Assembly (NCBI GenBank): GCA_016841525.1
Contig: JAENYZ010000001.1
Location: 1 to 64,000 of the forward strand
Source of the DNA: Anaerolineaceae bacterium
Lineage (GTDB): Bacteria > Chloroflexota > Anaerolineae > Anaerolineales > Anaerolineaceae
Reading direction: 5' to 3'
DNA: 64,000 nucleotides
Shown here: piece after piece, positions 51,101 to 58,774 of the stretch
How the letters are laid out: each line of letters opens with the position of its first letter
Numbering within the stretch: the stretch's first letter is position 1
The notes under the pieces: generated by a model
What the model was told of the DNA's origin: nothing
The model's database searches: none
What the model saw: only the letters and a program-made list of their open reading frames with translations
Program-made: the position numbers and the translations under genes

Positions 51101-53672
51101 TGCGAATGTTGCAATCGATTTGAAATCAGCAAATCTTGAAACCCACCTGACAATGGCTGATCAAATCGAACCTCTTCTTCCATTTTTCATGTCAACCACA
51201 AGCGATGAAAAATTTCAAATTGATCAGTCTGTCGAGCGACCAGAAAACTTAATTTTTGACAACGGCATTGGTGGATTTTCTGATGATGGGAAAGAATACA
51301 AGATTTTTTTAGAAAAATATCCGAAATCTTCAATGGGAATAGGACAGCATACACCCGCACCCTGGATAAATGTTATTGCCAACAAAAACTTTGGTTTCCT
51401 TGTCACAGAAGCCGGCGGCGGGTACACCTGGTCTGAAAACAGCGGTGAAAACAGGCTCACACCCTGGACAAACGATCCGGTAACAGACTCATCTGGAGAA
51501 AGCCTGTATCTCAGGGATGAAATTACAGGAAGTGTCTGGTCACCAACACCTTTCCCATCAGGAAAGGACGTAAGTTACCTTGTCACGCATGGTCAGGGAT
51601 ACACCAAATTTAAATCTTTCAACAATGGATTTGAACAAGTACTAAAACTCTATGTTGATCCCACAGCACCTGTAAAATTCATTGAACTTAAACTAACCAA
51701 TCACACCCAAGAAAACCGCAGAATAACTGCAACCTATTTTGCAGAGTGGGTCCTTGGACCAAATCGCGATAAATCGAAAAACTTTATTGTTCCTGGTTTT
51801 GACAATGAGAGTGGTGCATTGATTGCCCGTAACTCCTACAGCACTGAATTCTCAAGTCACACCGCTTTTCTTGTCTCTGACAAACCTGTACATGGGTTGA
51901 CTACAGACCGGCAGGAATTTTTAGGCATGCCTGGCAGTCGATCCCACCCGGCCGGCTTGAAACGCATCGGTTTATCAGGAACGGTAAAATCAGGCGTAGA
52001 CCCTTGTGCTGCATTGCAGTCGCATCACAATTTTGCGCCTGGTGAATCGCAAACAATTACTTTCGTTTTGGGACAAGGAGAAACGGAAGACAATGCAATG
52101 GATTTGATCCTTCGTTTCAGCAATAGGAAAGAAATTGAGCAAAGCTGGGAAGGATCAGTAGAAAAATGGGATTCTCTGCTGAACAAATTGCAGGTTTCAA
52201 GCCCGAACCCTATGATAGACGTTATTTTAAATCGATGGCTTCCCTATCAAGCTCTCAGCTGCCGAATTTGGGGACGCTCGGCTTTTTATCAGTCAAGCGG
52301 TGCATATGGATTTCGTGATCAATTGCAAGATGTGACCTCAATATTGGGAATTGATCCCCAGGAAAGTCGTGAGCATATTTTGCGTGCGGCAGAGCATCAA
52401 TTTGAAGAAGGGGATGTACTTCACTGGTGGCATCCACCTTCTGGTCGAGGCGTTCGAACCCGAATTTCTGATGATTTACTTTGGCTTGTCTATGTAACCG
52501 CAGAATATATCGAAAAAACTGGTGACAAAACCATCCTTGATGAGCAAATACCCTTCAAATTAGGACAGCCCTTAGGCAGAGATGAAGAAGAAAGATATGA
52601 CCATTATGAAACCAGCGGAGATAAATTCAGCTTGTTCGAACACTGCCGTCGAGCGCTGGCGCATGCAGATACCAGCGGTTCCCACGGTTTACCATTAATG
52701 GGCAGTGGGGATTGGAACGATGGTATGAACCGGGTCGGTATTGGTAGGAAAGGTGAAAGTGTTTGGCTCGGATGGTTCTTATACGAGAATCACAAACGAT
52801 TTGCCTATTTGTGTGATCTTAAAGGAGAAGAAGGTCTTTCTGAGCAGCACAGGCAAAGGGCAGAAAAAATTAGAGAGATTGTTGATCAAGTTGCCTGGGA
52901 TGGAGATTGGTATTTGAGAGCATTTTATGATGATGGCAGTCCTTTGGGTTCTCATCGAAACAAGGAATGCCAAATTGATTCTTTACCACAATCCTGGTCG
53001 ATAATCACAGGCGGCGCACCTAAAGAAAGGCAATTCAAGGCTATTGACGCTGTCGATGAACATCTTGTCCAAAAAGAAGACAGGTTAATCCAGCTATTTA
53101 CACCGCCCTTTGACAAAACCGAAAAGGACCCGGGCTATATCAAAGGTTATCCGCCTGGGATTCGGGAAAATGGCGGACAATATACCCATGCAGCGATATG
53201 GGCAGTCTGGGCTTTGACTGAACTTGGCATGGGATACAAGGCTTTCGAACAATTCAAACTGTTAAATCCCATAACTCACAGTCTAACAAATGAAGACGCT
53301 AACCGGTACGCTGTTGAACCTTATGTGGTCGCTGCGGATATTTACAGTAAAGCGCCCTACGTCGGTCGAGGCGGTTGGACGTGGTACACGGGTTCTTCTG
53401 GATGGCTGTACCGCCTCGGTATGGAAGCTATTCTGGGCTTCAAACTAAAAGGAGACCATTTTACAATTGACCCCTGCATTCCAGATAATTGGGATGGCTT
53501 TAATTTGACTTATAAAAATGGCAGTTCTGTTTTTCATATTGAAGTGAAAAATCCTGGCCACATTGAAAAAGGCGTCAAAGAAATGATATTGGATGGTGAG
53601 AAAATGCAAGATAATATAATTCCTTTTTTGCAGGACTCTAAAGATCACCATGTCATCGTACGAATGGGTTGA
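45165..53672 (+). CDS. Cyclic beta-1,2-glucan synthase-like giant protein (NdvB/ChvB family)
   Basis: This 2835-residue membrane protein has the NdvB/ChvB order. The N-terminal helical region (1-300) is followed by two membrane segments (about 308-350) and a GT84-type glycosyltransferase with DADTVLP near residue 522 and HRWVRGDWQLLPW near 670. More membrane segments follow (710-880), then a glycoamylase-like domain (HWLHMGKPFTTVDGIPTLLS to SSYYRFDQAKNYQYQGFGVP, and AHHQGMIMVALANF). Last come repeated GH94-type beta-sandwich parts and a C-terminal (alpha/alpha)6 catalytic domain with GDWNDGMN near 2515. It would polymerise and cyclise beta-1,2-glucose for osmotic protection or the cell surface. 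AAGGAG precedes the ATG. Confidence 0.92.
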   Translation: MNFENFIRHVIEETKITQERSNDYQIIENTHKQFENLKKAFLYLSSSAGAKKIASNGVEWFLDNYHVIQEAIEIIQDDLPENYFNKLPSVGGAPNTPRIYNVARRMVEFYEIELVQNDLQEFLEAYQEEVPLKMSELWAFPLMLRLSLIEILSGTIFDLIENQKAVHSTNNMTFSQLNPSEIVARSLRTLILLDHIEWKSFFEIHSLVERILSKDPAGVYSSMDFESRDLYRKKVEHFSERSNYDEEEIAQTVVSFAKAAKDKSEKSRHIGCYLISDGELELKKEIDYKYTTAGRIQAFFFKHRTGFYLGSIAITTLMVMAGLLYFSSSLTNHLWLLMIIALVSFVPTSSVATNLINSILTTILPPRILPKMDYKNKIPRKYRSVVTIPAMLSDSEEIQFLLEQLELHYLANKERNISFVLLSDFSDAPEKTMPEDETLLEEAIEGINRLNNQYLGDHGQRPFYIFHRRRQWNAKEDSWIGWERKRGKLADFNRYLLEGFKDSFDTIIGDLKFLEDAAFVITVDADTVLPRDSAKDLIATLAHPLNRAEFDEDTGELISGYTILQPRTEVKPTSVNRSLFTRVFAGDLGLDLYTRAVSDIYMDLFGEGIYVGKGIYDVKAFHRSLEGKVPDNALLSHDLFEGIQGRAALVTDIVFFEEYPPNYASQVQRMHRWVRGDWQLLPWLFPKVPMRDGDFSENPFSIIDLWKIFDNLRRSLFSPMTLLLLTIGWLVFKGYAWSWTLIVLTISAFPLLNNIVTSLSSGFISGAKLNLFRNIRIAFYRWLLWLIFLPYEAIIMLDAILTTLTRVFISHKRLLQWQTAAHTIRMFGKQHKISIIWQRMLGAPLLSLAIGLLVYLIQPGCLLTCFPILFLWFFSPQVAYWISLERSTSKIAPLKTDEIRKLRMLARKTWLYFERFIGPEDHWLPPDHFQEDPKGMVAHRTSPTNIGLMMLSTCSAYDMGYIAILDFVYRMTYTFETLDGIEKYRGHLLNWYDTVTLDTLSPRYVSTVDSGNYATSLIGLYQTLEDLPGHQISHRNLFQGTIDGLDVFCSVVNSIVEPNLQNTAESLRAHCRKIQSDINEGSLSDSRQMELLASFEKRLTEPMNLLLKEISFMENMIDADIMKDLRYWSNVNYQHLVNMRSQINLLAPWMETWQERPEFLNGIEDKLWFDIFQPWVDGKALKTGISEVPPLCDRTRDALSNLFPIEDNEIFTDCDLIQRQRITKWIKKFISDLEDSKSHAQETLDLIKSLQEKISFYLERMDFDFLFDESREVFYLGYQVGSGRLDNNHYDLLASEARTASLYAIAQNEVPRSHWLHMGKPFTTVDGIPTLLSWNGSMFEYLMPNLFTKIYPETLLEQTSKGVVKAQIKYGNKKAVPWGISESSYYRFDQAKNYQYQGFGVPGLGRKRGLEKDLVIAPYASLMAVGIDPHAVLKNIDNLVDQGAMGHFGFYESIDYTRSRLPVGQDKAVIKSYMAHHQGMIMVALANFLASNNIVDRIHKDPRIKTTELLLQEQIPQTKPVQKPDQLQVSTRSKDATGVMVIPWQVNAEPSKKSVNVISNGNLRMMITESGSGYLEWGKTALTRWRNDAALDPWGLWYFIQDLEKGTMWSIGREPAKTDTQEYRVIFGPHMTEIRRATDDIRVILQTTITPKDDICVQKVSITNQSNKRRIIRVLSYGEVVLAPQATDQQHPAFNKMFIESSFHSDLNMLHFQRRKRSSDEKSLGMAHLFVGESNSDIEYETDREKFIGRGHDISEPIVLINQSNLGKNTGITFDPIFSLGKHLELKPNETIHLHFLTIAAENLEETTRLAQSYRNPIKVENAFSSSESNSEKLLRAMDINNNQLSKYQKLLSNLIYLNPNLRPDASILNTNSLDQSGLWPFSISGDYPILLVMIDHQKELEALQECLLAHAYWLKLGLMIDLVLLNTKDTGYEHELNEKIQRAINQMGGQDKLNLRGGIFVLTASQMNKESVNLLKTAANVAIDLKSANLETHLTMADQIEPLLPFFMSTTSDEKFQIDQSVERPENLIFDNGIGGFSDDGKEYKIFLEKYPKSSMGIGQHTPAPWINVIANKNFGFLVTEAGGGYTWSENSGENRLTPWTNDPVTDSSGESLYLRDEITGSVWSPTPFPSGKDVSYLVTHGQGYTKFKSFNNGFEQVLKLYVDPTAPVKFIELKLTNHTQENRRITATYFAEWVLGPNRDKSKNFIVPGFDNESGALIARNSYSTEFSSHTAFLVSDKPVHGLTTDRQEFLGMPGSRSHPAGLKRIGLSGTVKSGVDPCAALQSHHNFAPGESQTITFVLGQGETEDNAMDLILRFSNRKEIEQSWEGSVEKWDSLLNKLQVSSPNPMIDVILNRWLPYQALSCRIWGRSAFYQSSGAYGFRDQLQDVTSILGIDPQESREHILRAAEHQFEEGDVLHWWHPPSGRGVRTRISDDLLWLVYVTAEYIEKTGDKTILDEQIPFKLGQPLGRDEEERYDHYETSGDKFSLFEHCRRALAHADTSGSHGLPLMGSGDWNDGMNRVGIGRKGESVWLGWFLYENHKRFAYLCDLKGEEGLSEQHRQRAEKIREIVDQVAWDGDWYLRAFYDDGSPLGSHRNKECQIDSLPQSWSIITGGAPKERQFKAIDAVDEHLVQKEDRLIQLFTPPFDKTEKDPGYIKGYPPGIRENGGQYTHAAIWAVWALTELGMGYKAFEQFKLLNPITHSLTNEDANRYAVEPYVVAADIYSKAPYVGRGGWTWYTGSSGWLYRLGMEAILGFKLKGDHFTIDPCIPDNWDGFNLTYKNGSSVFHIEVKNPGHIEKGVKEMILDGEKMQDNIIPFLQDSKDHHVIVRMG

Positions 53673-53690
53673 TTGAATTGTTTTTCAATA

Positions 53691-53721
53691 TTGCCCAAAA
53701 ATTTACCATTCCTGATATGAT
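53691..53721 (+). promoter_or_regulatory. Promoter for a possibly leaderless ECF ATPase transcript
   Basis: TTGCCC (53691-53696) and TATGAT (53716-53721) are spaced by 19 bp. The -10 box ends six bases before the GTG start at 53728, so the transcript would start at or next to the start codon. No Shine-Dalgarno sequence is present. Confidence 0.4.
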
Positions 53722-53727
53722 TAGCCC

Positions 53728-55455
53728 GTGAAAAAACTGATTTCAATTAAGAATTTATCCTACCGCCCAACACCTTACCCGGTTGAGAAACCGGATATCC
53801 TGCAAACGATTAACCTTGAAATCGAGGATGGTGCATTTATTGGAATCATTGGTCGAAATGGCTCGGGTAAAACCACATTAATAAAGCACATCAACGGCTT
53901 ATTAAGCCCAACAAGGGGAAGTGTTGAGGTTGCAGGCTTGAATACCAGCAAGCTGGAAAATCTTCTAGAATTACGCGCTTTGGTAGGGATGGTTTTTCAA
54001 AATCCTGCAGATCAAATCGTGGCATCCACAGTTGAAGAAGACATCGCTTTCGGGCTGGAGAACCTGAATTTGCCATCGAAGGAAATTCAAGAACGGGTTT
54101 ACGAGCAATTAGAAAAAGCAGACCTTTTAGATGAGGCAAAACGACCCCCCCATCTTCTTTCGGGAGGTCAAATACAGCGCTTGGCATTAGCTGGCGTATT
54201 AGCTCGCAAGCCAAAGATCATCTTGTTTGATGAACCCACATCCATGTTAGACCCTTTGACACGGGACGCATTCCTGGATCGCATTTGCAGGCTTCACCGC
54301 GCTGGAATGACAATCCTGTACATCACCCACCATATGGAAGAAGCCTTTTTCGCGGATAAAATTGTCGTAATTGATCAGGGTAAAATTTTGTTGAGCGGAA
54401 AACCTGAGGAAATTTTTAGTCAAAGAAAGTTACTACACGAAATAGGTTTAGATATTCCCGATGCAGCAAAATATTCACAGTCATTCCTCGATCTTGGACT
54501 GTCAATTCCCGCAAATATTTATACATCAGAGGACTTATTAGCGGCTTTGCCAGAGTATCATGGTGAAAAACAGCGTAATAAGTCAAAATCATCGAATGGC
54601 AGACGGGAAAAAATTCTGATTGATATGCAGAATGTTCACTATACTTACCTGGCAAGATCACCGCTTGCAAAAAAAGCCCTTCAGGGTGCTGATCTAAAAG
54701 TTAATGAGGGCGTTATTCAGGGGCTTGCTGGCACAAACGGTTCGGGAAAATCCACCCTCTTGCAACACATTAATGGCATTTTACGTCCTTCCGAAGGCAA
54801 AGTACGAGTGGGGTCATTTTCAGTTGATAATCCGGATACATCCTTACAGGAAATTGTAAAAAAAGTAGGCCTTGTTTTTCAAAACCCTGAAGCACAATTC
54901 TTTGAAAGCTTTGTTGGCGACGAGATTGCCTTTGGACCAAAACAATTTGAGATGGACAATATTCGAGACCGTGTAAAGAATGCAATGACCCTGGTTGGCC
55001 TTGACTTTGATGATTACAAAGACCGCCGTTTAGAAACCTTGAGCGGGGGAGAAAAACGAAAAGTCGCATTGGCTTCCACATTAATCCTGGAGCAGGAAAT
55101 TCTGTTATTTGACGAACCCACGGCCGGCATGGACCCAAAATCTCGTGACGAACTTTTAGCATTGTTCAAGGAATTGCAGAGGCAGGGCAAAACCATTCTC
55201 ATCGCAAGTCATAGACTTGATGAGATTGCTGAAATCACGCAAGCACTCACTGTAATGAAATCTGGTCGAGCTGTGAGAACAGAGCCAACCCACGATCTTC
55301 TATTCAACAAGCAATTAATCAAAGACGCAGGCTTGTCCGTTCCTTTGATCATTGAAATTGTTCAAAAATTACAGAATAATGGCTGGCCGATTGATGAATG
55401 TGAATGCTTGGGGATTGATCGATTAATGGATGCCATGAAAGAGTGGATCCAATGA
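53728..55455 (+). CDS. ecfA: Fused energy-coupling-factor ATPase (EcfA-EcfA')
   Basis: The 575-residue protein joins both ATPases of an ECF vitamin or metal importer. Domain 1 has Walker A GRNGSGKTTL near residue 44, signature LSGGQIQRLALAG and Walker B IILFDEPTSML. Domain 2 has GTNGSGKSTLLQ, LSGGEKRKVALAS and ILLFDEPTAGMD. Both are intact, so two active ATP sites are expected. In many bacteria these are separate proteins EcfA1 and EcfA2. It starts with GTG. The stop overlaps the EcfT start by four bases (ATGA). Confidence 0.92.
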   Translation: MKKLISIKNLSYRPTPYPVEKPDILQTINLEIEDGAFIGIIGRNGSGKTTLIKHINGLLSPTRGSVEVAGLNTSKLENLLELRALVGMVFQNPADQIVASTVEEDIAFGLENLNLPSKEIQERVYEQLEKADLLDEAKRPPHLLSGGQIQRLALAGVLARKPKIILFDEPTSMLDPLTRDAFLDRICRLHRAGMTILYITHHMEEAFFADKIVVIDQGKILLSGKPEEIFSQRKLLHEIGLDIPDAAKYSQSFLDLGLSIPANIYTSEDLLAALPEYHGEKQRNKSKSSNGRREKILIDMQNVHYTYLARSPLAKKALQGADLKVNEGVIQGLAGTNGSGKSTLLQHINGILRPSEGKVRVGSFSVDNPDTSLQEIVKKVGLVFQNPEAQFFESFVGDEIAFGPKQFEMDNIRDRVKNAMTLVGLDFDDYKDRRLETLSGGEKRKVALASTLILEQEILLFDEPTAGMDPKSRDELLALFKELQRQGKTILIASHRLDEIAEITQALTVMKSGRAVRTEPTHDLLFNKQLIKDAGLSVPLIIEIVQKLQNNGWPIDECECLGIDRLMDAMKEWIQ

Positions 55456-56288
55456 GCAGTCGATTTGAATTCCTTGGAAGTACAAGCCTCGGTCAATTTA
55501 TCCCCAGGGATTCCTGGTTTCACGCCAGGGACCCAAGAGCCCGTCTGATCAGTTTTGTGATCGTCTTCACTGCGCTGATCTTCACACCTGAGATATGGGG
55601 CTTGGCATTAGGTATCGTCTTTGTCATTGGGCTTTATTTTCTTGCACAATTGCCAGTCAAATCAACTTTACAAGGGATCAAAAAAGCGCTGCCCTTTATT
55701 TTAATCCTCGCGGTCTTGCAAATCTTTTTTTATCAAAGGCCAGAAAACGCCAGGGTTATGATGGAAGTTTTTGGCTTTACCATAACAAGCGCAGCTGTAT
55801 ACAGTGCATTAAACTTAATCTTCAGATTTTTGGTTTTGATAATGCTGTTAAACGCATTTGTCATGAGCCTTTCGACTTCTCAGCTCACCGCTGCCCTATT
55901 TCACCTGTTGAAACCCTTTGAAAAAATCGGTTTGCCGGTCAATGATTTGACAATGGTGGTCCAGGTCACAATGCGTTATTTGCCCTTAATTGCACAAACT
56001 GCTGAAAAGACAGCGAAAGCTCAAGCTGCACGAGGTGCTGATTGGGAACAAAAGGGCTTTAACCCTATTAAACAAGCAAAACGAGTCATTCCATTGATTG
56101 TGCCGCTGATTGTCACCAGCCTCAAACGCGCTGAAACAATGGCTGTAGCAATGGAATCACGGGGTTTCAATGCTGCTCACAAGCGCAGCAGCTTCCACAG
56201 CCTTCACTATTCATGGCAGGACGGCGTATTAATTTTTGTTAGCCTTTTATTGAGCAGCCTGATGCTATTTTCCGGTGTGATTTTCTAA
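55452..56288 (+). CDS. ecfT: ECF transporter transmembrane protein EcfT
   Basis: The 278-residue protein is the scaffold that links the ATPases to S components. It has the N-terminal LDPRAR-like segment (HARDPRARLISFVIVFTAL), several membrane helices and the coupling-helix motifs AQAARGADWE and AMAVAMESRGF, the two ARG-type signatures of EcfT. The ATG at 55452 is chosen over one 9 bp upstream because it makes the ATGA overlap with ecfA. Its stop codon overlaps the stop of the convergent S-component gene. Confidence 0.9.
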   Translation: MSSRFEFLGSTSLGQFIPRDSWFHARDPRARLISFVIVFTALIFTPEIWGLALGIVFVIGLYFLAQLPVKSTLQGIKKALPFILILAVLQIFFYQRPENARVMMEVFGFTITSAAVYSALNLIFRFLVLIMLLNAFVMSLSTSQLTAALFHLLKPFEKIGLPVNDLTMVVQVTMRYLPLIAQTAEKTAKAQAARGADWEQKGFNPIKQAKRVIPLIVPLIVTSLKRAETMAVAMESRGFNAAHKRSSFHSLHYSWQDGVLIFVSLLLSSLMLFSGVIF

Positions 56289-56845
56289 AAATCTGAGCCA
56301 GATTTTTCACCTTTTTTCCCAATTTGCTTCCAAATGCTGACAACCGCTACAACCAGCACCGCTGAAACAATGGATTCTGGTATGCCATTTGCCAAAATAA
56401 TGGGCGGAATTGCTCCCCAAGGAACCAGCTGTAAGACACCAACCATTCCCAAGACAAGAACCGTGTTCGTCAGGCTTCCTCCAATACCGGCAGCGATCAA
56501 TGCTGGAATCTCCCATCGTTTTATTCCCCGATAAATCAACCAGGCGACCGGTCCAATGAACAATCTTGGCAAAATTGATAATAAGGGGTTGGTGAACCAT
56601 ACATCTGCAGGACCTGTCGGTGCCACCGCTGCCTGGATCAGGCTGAATACACCAAATACGAGCCCAATCACAAAGCCCACAACTGGACCTTCAAGAACAG
56701 CGCCAATGATAACTGGAACTTGCATGATGGTGAGCGATGCACCACTCACCCAGGGAATAAATCCCAACCGGGTCATACCTAAAAAGATTGAAATTGCGCT
56801 AAGCATACCAATTATGACAATTTTTCGTGTTCTCTCTTGAACCAT
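56285..56845 (-). CDS. ECF transporter S component (substrate-binding membrane protein)
   Basis: This 186-residue protein has about six hydrophobic helices and the S-component pattern: MLSAISIFLGMTRLGFIPW with the coupling alanine-rich first helix, TIMQVPVIIGAVLEGPVVGF, and LFIGPVAWLIYRGIKR. It resembles pantothenate/folate-type S components, but the vitamin cannot be fixed from sequence. It should dock on the EcfA/EcfT module encoded on the opposite strand. The two genes converge and their stop codons overlap (56285-56288). No riboswitch-like element is evident in the 216 bp upstream. Confidence 0.85.
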   Translation of the reverse strand: MVQERTRKIVIIGMLSAISIFLGMTRLGFIPWVSGASLTIMQVPVIIGAVLEGPVVGFVIGLVFGVFSLIQAAVAPTGPADVWFTNPLLSILPRLFIGPVAWLIYRGIKRWEIPALIAAGIGGSLTNTVLVLGMVGVLQLVPWGAIPPIILANGIPESIVSAVLVVAVVSIWKQIGKKGEKSGSDF

Positions 56846-57061
56846 AATACTCCGTTGATTTTTAGTGATGGTGTTTGATTATACTTGCTTCAGAACAACT
56901 TGTCACAACATCCCACCACCATTTTGTCAAACATTAAAATAGATAACAAGTTATCAGGTAAAATTGCTTATGGATTTTACGATAGAAATCGTTCAACATA
57001 CATAAACATGTTGCAAAGAGCGTAAATAAATTTAATTAATTACAAATCTTGGAGGATTTAC

Positions 57062-57460
57062 ATGAAAATAGCAGTTATTACAGATGACGGGAAAACAATA
57101 AGCCAGCATTTCGGTCGAGCCCGTTATTACCAAATTATTGAAGTTAAAAATGGAGAAGTTGTCGATCGCGAAATGCGTGATAAAGTGGGACACTCAGAAT
57201 TTGCCCATCGAGAGCATCGTCACTCAGATTCAGTCGAGGGGAGCGGTATGGATCCTGCATCTCACAGTAAACACACTCGAATGGCTGAGACAATCAGCGA
57301 CTGCAGTGCGTTGATTTGCGGCGGAATGGGAAGGGGAGCGTATCAAAGTATGGAGACAGTTGGTGTGAAACCCATTGTCACAAAAATTGAAAATATTGAT
57401 GAAGCGATTGACGCGTACCTTAAAGGTGATCTTAAAGACCATATCGAAATGCTTCATTAA
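57062..57460 (+). CDS. NifX/NifB-type dinitrogenase FeMo-cofactor-like protein
   Basis: The 132-residue protein belongs to the Nif11/NifX-NifB C-terminal (Fe-Mo cofactor biosynthesis) fold: MKIAVITDDGKTISQHFGRA at the start and SALICGGMGRGAYQSMETVG in the middle. A His-rich insertion of about 30 residues (EFAHREHRHSDSV and SHSKHTR) suggests metal binding. Small stand-alone members also occur outside nitrogen fixation, as carriers of metal clusters. No nif gene is in the window. GGAGG lies before the ATG, and a hairpin terminator follows. Confidence 0.85.
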   Translation: MKIAVITDDGKTISQHFGRARYYQIIEVKNGEVVDREMRDKVGHSEFAHREHRHSDSVEGSGMDPASHSKHTRMAETISDCSALICGGMGRGAYQSMETVGVKPIVTKIENIDEAIDAYLKGDLKDHIEMLH

Positions 57461-57475
57461 ATACTCGGGTGGACC

Positions 57476-57513
57476 ATTGGAATCAAGGACCATGCGAGAC
57501 TCTTGATTCCAAT
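57476..57513 (+). terminator. Hairpin terminator after the NifX-like gene
   Basis: ATTGGAATCAAG (57476-57487) pairs perfectly with CTTGATTCCAAT (57502-57513), a 12-bp stem with a 14-base loop, followed by TATTATT. It lies 16 bp after the stop codon. Confidence 0.65.
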
Positions 57514-57609
57514 TATTATTCAAAAACATTTAATTATTTATCGATCTAATTTGCTTTGAAAAAACCTTAGTAGATAAGTATTACAACCTTCACCAACATT
57601 GACCAAATT

Positions 57610-58662
57610 ATGTCTCTTGAGATAATTTCACCGGAAGATCGAAAAAAACAAAACCAATTGCAAACGCAGGTACAGCGTTCGCACAACAAAAACCCTGTTG
57701 TCTCCTATTTAGCCAGCCTGGGCAGTAAAGACAGCCGACGTGTACAGAAAACTGCATTAGACCAAATTGCAAATGCCCTATCAAATGGAACGATTACGGA
57801 TTGTTTGGTTTTCCCGTGGGAAAAGTTGGATTATGGGACTGTGAATGCGATTAAAGCCTGGCTCGATGCTAAATACGCTCCCTCAACTGTCAACCGTTAC
57901 CTGTGTGCTGTCAGGCGCGTAATTAAAGAAGCCTGGCGTCACCAATTGATTTCAGCAGAGGAATATCAGCGTGCTACGGATGTCCAATCTGTTTCAGCCC
58001 AACGTCTGCCCACGGGTCGTGAACTTGAAAATAATGAGATACGACGATTAATTGATGCCTGCCTTTCTGACGAAGATAACCCAGTTCTCGGCTTGCGCGA
58101 TGCAGCGATTATCAGCTTGATGTATTCCTCTGGGCTTCGGAGAGCAGAAGTCGTCACACTTGATCTTGAAGATATTGAATTGAATAAGGGTGAGCTTCGA
58201 GTTATTGGCAAAAGGAATAAAGAGCGGAAAGCATACCTGGCAAATGGTGCTGTTCGTGCGATCGAGAAATGGCTTGAAGTTCGCGGTATTGAACCTGGTC
58301 CCCTTTTTTACTCGGTCAATAAGGGAGGCAATATCATCCGGCATCGTAATGAACGTCTATCAAAAGATAAGAAAAAACAGGGTATACAGCCAAAAAAGAT
58401 CGTTGCTCGTCTCAGCGATCAAACGGTATATCATCTGATTAATAAACGCGCGAAACAAGCAGGACTTATCAAGAAAACCACACCTCATGATATGCGCCGT
58501 ACTTTTGTCAGTGATTTATTAGAGGTCGGTGTCGATCTTGCGACGGTGTCAAAAATGGCTGGACACGATGATACGAATACAACAAAAAGGTACGATCGAC
58601 GCTCATCAAAGGTTATGCAGGAAGCGGTTGAAAAATTAGACGTTCCATATCCGGAAGATTAA
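57610..58662 (+). CDS. Tyrosine recombinase (integrase family)
   Basis: The 350-residue recombinase has an N-terminal SAM-like core-binding domain (about 30-130: YGTVNAIKAWLDAKYAPSTV) and a C-terminal catalytic domain. The catalytic set is visible: Arg in SGLRRAEV, Lys in IGKRNKERKAY, H-x-x-R in TPHDMRRTFV, His in MAGHDDTNTT and the nucleophilic Tyr in KRYDRR. It is of XerC/D-like size. No phage, transposon or tRNA gene lies beside it, so it may serve a chromosomal function or be the remnant of an integrated element. No ribosome binding site is evident. Confidence 0.9.
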   Translation: MSLEIISPEDRKKQNQLQTQVQRSHNKNPVVSYLASLGSKDSRRVQKTALDQIANALSNGTITDCLVFPWEKLDYGTVNAIKAWLDAKYAPSTVNRYLCAVRRVIKEAWRHQLISAEEYQRATDVQSVSAQRLPTGRELENNEIRRLIDACLSDEDNPVLGLRDAAIISLMYSSGLRRAEVVTLDLEDIELNKGELRVIGKRNKERKAYLANGAVRAIEKWLEVRGIEPGPLFYSVNKGGNIIRHRNERLSKDKKKQGIQPKKIVARLSDQTVYHLINKRAKQAGLIKKTTPHDMRRTFVSDLLEVGVDLATVSKMAGHDDTNTTKRYDRRSSKVMQEAVEKLDVPYPED

Positions 58663-58774
58663 TGTTTTTGATCAAAAATCCTAAATAAAAGATTGACAGG
58701 CACAGGCATTTATTTTCCTGTAATTTCTCATCAACAACCCAACAAGAATAGCAATGTGAAACGAGTAATCGTCA

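Noticed and set aside
57062-57460. Evidence for nitrogen fixation
   Set aside because: Stand-alone NifX/NifB-like small proteins are common outside nif clusters, and no nif genes are in the window.
57610-58662. Prophage or genomic island anchored by the recombinase
   Set aside because: No structural phage genes, transposition genes, flanking direct repeats or tRNA gene are visible around it.
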